Program-made: the position numbers and the translations under genes
Source of the DNA: JBQCHF01 sp051953655
Lineage (GTDB): Bacteria > Actinomycetota > Actinomycetes > Motilibacterales > Motilibacteraceae
DNA length: 6,903 nucleotides
Direction: 5' to 3'
NCBI GenBank assembly: GCA_051953655.1
Contig: JBQCIO010000238.1
Span: 1 to 6,903 of the forward strand
The notes under the pieces: generated by a model
Databases searched by the model: none
Seen by the model: only the letters and a program-made list of their open reading frames with translations
What the model was told of the DNA's origin: nothing
Shown: in pieces, positions 6,085 to 6,903 of the stretch
How the letters are laid out: every line of letters starts with the position of its first letter
Position numbering within the stretch: the stretch's first letter is position 1

Positions 6085-6824
6085 GCGTTCCCGAGCCGCG
6101 AGACGTCCCTGGCTCCGACGGCCCGTCGGAGACATCGAACGGCCACGGCAGCCACGGCGCGGGGGAGTCCCTGACCAGCGTGCTGCTGCCCGAGCAGCCC
6201 GGGACCGTGGTGGGGATCCCCGGCGACGGCGCTGCCGTCGTCGGCGTGCCCGACGCCTCCACCGCGGGGCCGCTGGTGCCCGGTGACACCTCGGTGCTGC
6301 CGGCTGTGCCGGCCGCCCCTGCGCTGCCGGTGCAGCAGGCCGGCAGCTCGTCCGGGGCGTCCGGGGCTGCCGCCCTGCCCGGTGAGGACGTTCCCGAGCT
6401 GGTCGGGTGCCCGGGGTGCGGGCGCAGCAGCTGGATCCACACCCGCCGCCGCTCGAGCGAGGACTTCTGCCCGGACTGCGACTACCCGCTGTTCTGGGCC
6501 AGGGGACGCGTCGTGCGCGCCGACGGGGACAGCGACGGCGCGTCGGTGCGCCGCCTGCCGGGCACCGCGGGCCGGACCACCGTGGCCACCCGCCCCTGCC
6601 CGAGCTGCTCCGAGCTCAACCCGCTGGGCAACGTCACCTGCCTGCGCTGCGGATCCCTCATGGACCCGGTCGTCGAGGTCGCCGCTCCGGAGCCCGAGCC
6701 GGTGCCGGTCCCGGTCGCGGTGGCCGAGCCGGAGCCGTCCCCGGGCTTCCCGTGGTGGTGGGCCCTGGGCATCGCCGCGGCGTGCGCGCTGATCCTGTGG
6801 GTGCTGTTCCTCATCAGCGCCTGA
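6081..6824 (+). CDS. tail-anchored double zinc-ribbon protein, eCIS-associated, function unknown
   Basis: A 247-residue protein. Residues 1-105 are low-complexity and probably disordered, rich in Gly, Ser, Pro, Ala and Val. Two four-cysteine zinc ribbons follow: C110-x2-C113 with C130-x2-C133, and C173-x2-C176 with C187-x2-C190. A Pro/Glu/Val linker (about 201-221, with PEPEPVPVPV) leads to a single C-terminal membrane segment at about 225-245 that starts after three tryptophans (FPWWWALGIAAACALILWVL). No signal peptide is present, so the expected topology is a tail anchor with the ribbons in the cytoplasm. It is not a structural tail protein that I recognise. Its place at the end of the baseplate operon, coupled by a GTGA overlap, suggests it works with the particle, perhaps docking it to the membrane as CisA is reported to do in Streptomyces. 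That link rests on architecture and context only; I cannot show homology. Confidence 0.88.
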   Translation: MSVPEPRDVPGSDGPSETSNGHGSHGAGESLTSVLLPEQPGTVVGIPGDGAAVVGVPDASTAGPLVPGDTSVLPAVPAAPALPVQQAGSSSGASGAAALPGEDVPELVGCPGCGRSSWIHTRRRSSEDFCPDCDYPLFWARGRVVRADGDSDGASVRRLPGTAGRTTVATRPCPSCSELNPLGNVTCLRCGSLMDPVVEVAAPEPEPVPVPVAVAEPEPSPGFPWWWALGIAAACALILWVLFLISA

Positions 6825-6829
6825 GCACC

Positions 6830-6845
6830 CCGACCCTCTGGTCGG
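6830..6845 (+). terminator. small hairpin just after the last stop codon
   Basis: CCGACC (6830-6835) and GGTCGG (6840-6845) pair perfectly around the four-base loop CTCT, starting five bases after the TGA. No run of T follows. It could stabilise the transcript end or assist termination; it is weak as a terminator by itself. Confidence 0.4.
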
Positions 6846-6873
6846 ACCTCTGATCGAACCCTGTGACCGTGAA

Positions 6874-6903
6874 GGGCTGCTGGCGGAATCCCGCCATCAG
6901 CCC
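6874..6903 (+). terminator. probable operon terminator hairpin at the window edge
   Basis: GGGCTGCTGGCGG (6874-6886) pairs with CCGCCATCAGCCC (6891-6903) at 12 of 13 positions around the loop AATC; the only mismatch is C6880 against T6897. This is a strong GC-rich stem 50 bases after the last gene. The window ends exactly at the base of the stem, so any T-run cannot be seen. It would close the operon, or serve both strands if a convergent gene follows. Confidence 0.65.

Overview
The window is a compact, co-directional (+ strand) block of very high-GC DNA. Codon third positions are almost always G or C, GTG starts are common and Ala/Gly/Pro-rich linkers are frequent. This points to an actinobacterium; I cannot name the genus. 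Six coding regions are clear, all but one of recognisable family or architecture. Together they form the baseplate/spike module of a phage-tail-like contractile injection system of the extracellular type (eCIS; relatives are Serratia Afp, Photorhabdus PVC and the Streptomyces CIS).

Layout. Positions 1-142 are the end of an upstream region whose reading frame is ambiguous. At 143-442 lies a small protein with a disordered N-terminus and a helical C-terminus. At 439-1104 is a tube/baseplate-junction protein carrying a C-terminal LysM domain (Afp7/CIS7 type). At 1104-2915 is the VgrG/gpV-like spike (gp27-like base, OB fold, beta-helix needle; Afp8 type). A 105-base gap follows at 2916-3020. At 3021-3548 is the gp25-like wedge protein (Afp9 type), at 3548-5491 the J-like wedge protein (Afp11 type) and at 5488-6084 a tail protein I/TIGR02242-like wedge protein (Afp12 type). 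The last gene, 6081-6824, encodes an unusual tail-anchored protein with two four-cysteine zinc ribbons. Two hairpins follow at 6830-6845 and 6874-6903; the second looks like a terminator at the end of the operon.

How they work together. The LysM protein would cap the inner tube at the baseplate. The spike trimer plugs the hub, and gp25, J and tail protein I build the wedges that trigger sheath contraction. Adjacent genes overlap by 1-4 bases everywhere except the gap before gp25, so they are probably one translationally coupled transcript. The sheath, inner tube, AAA+ ATPase, tape measure, cap, tail fibre, DUF4157 protein and cargo are not in the window. No PAAR tip protein is seen where one often sits, between the spike and gp25. 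The most interesting gene is the last: a zinc-ribbon protein with a C-terminal membrane anchor, encoded in a baseplate operon, is a candidate for linking the particle to the cell membrane. No RNA genes, CRISPR arrays, insertion sequences or attachment sites were seen.
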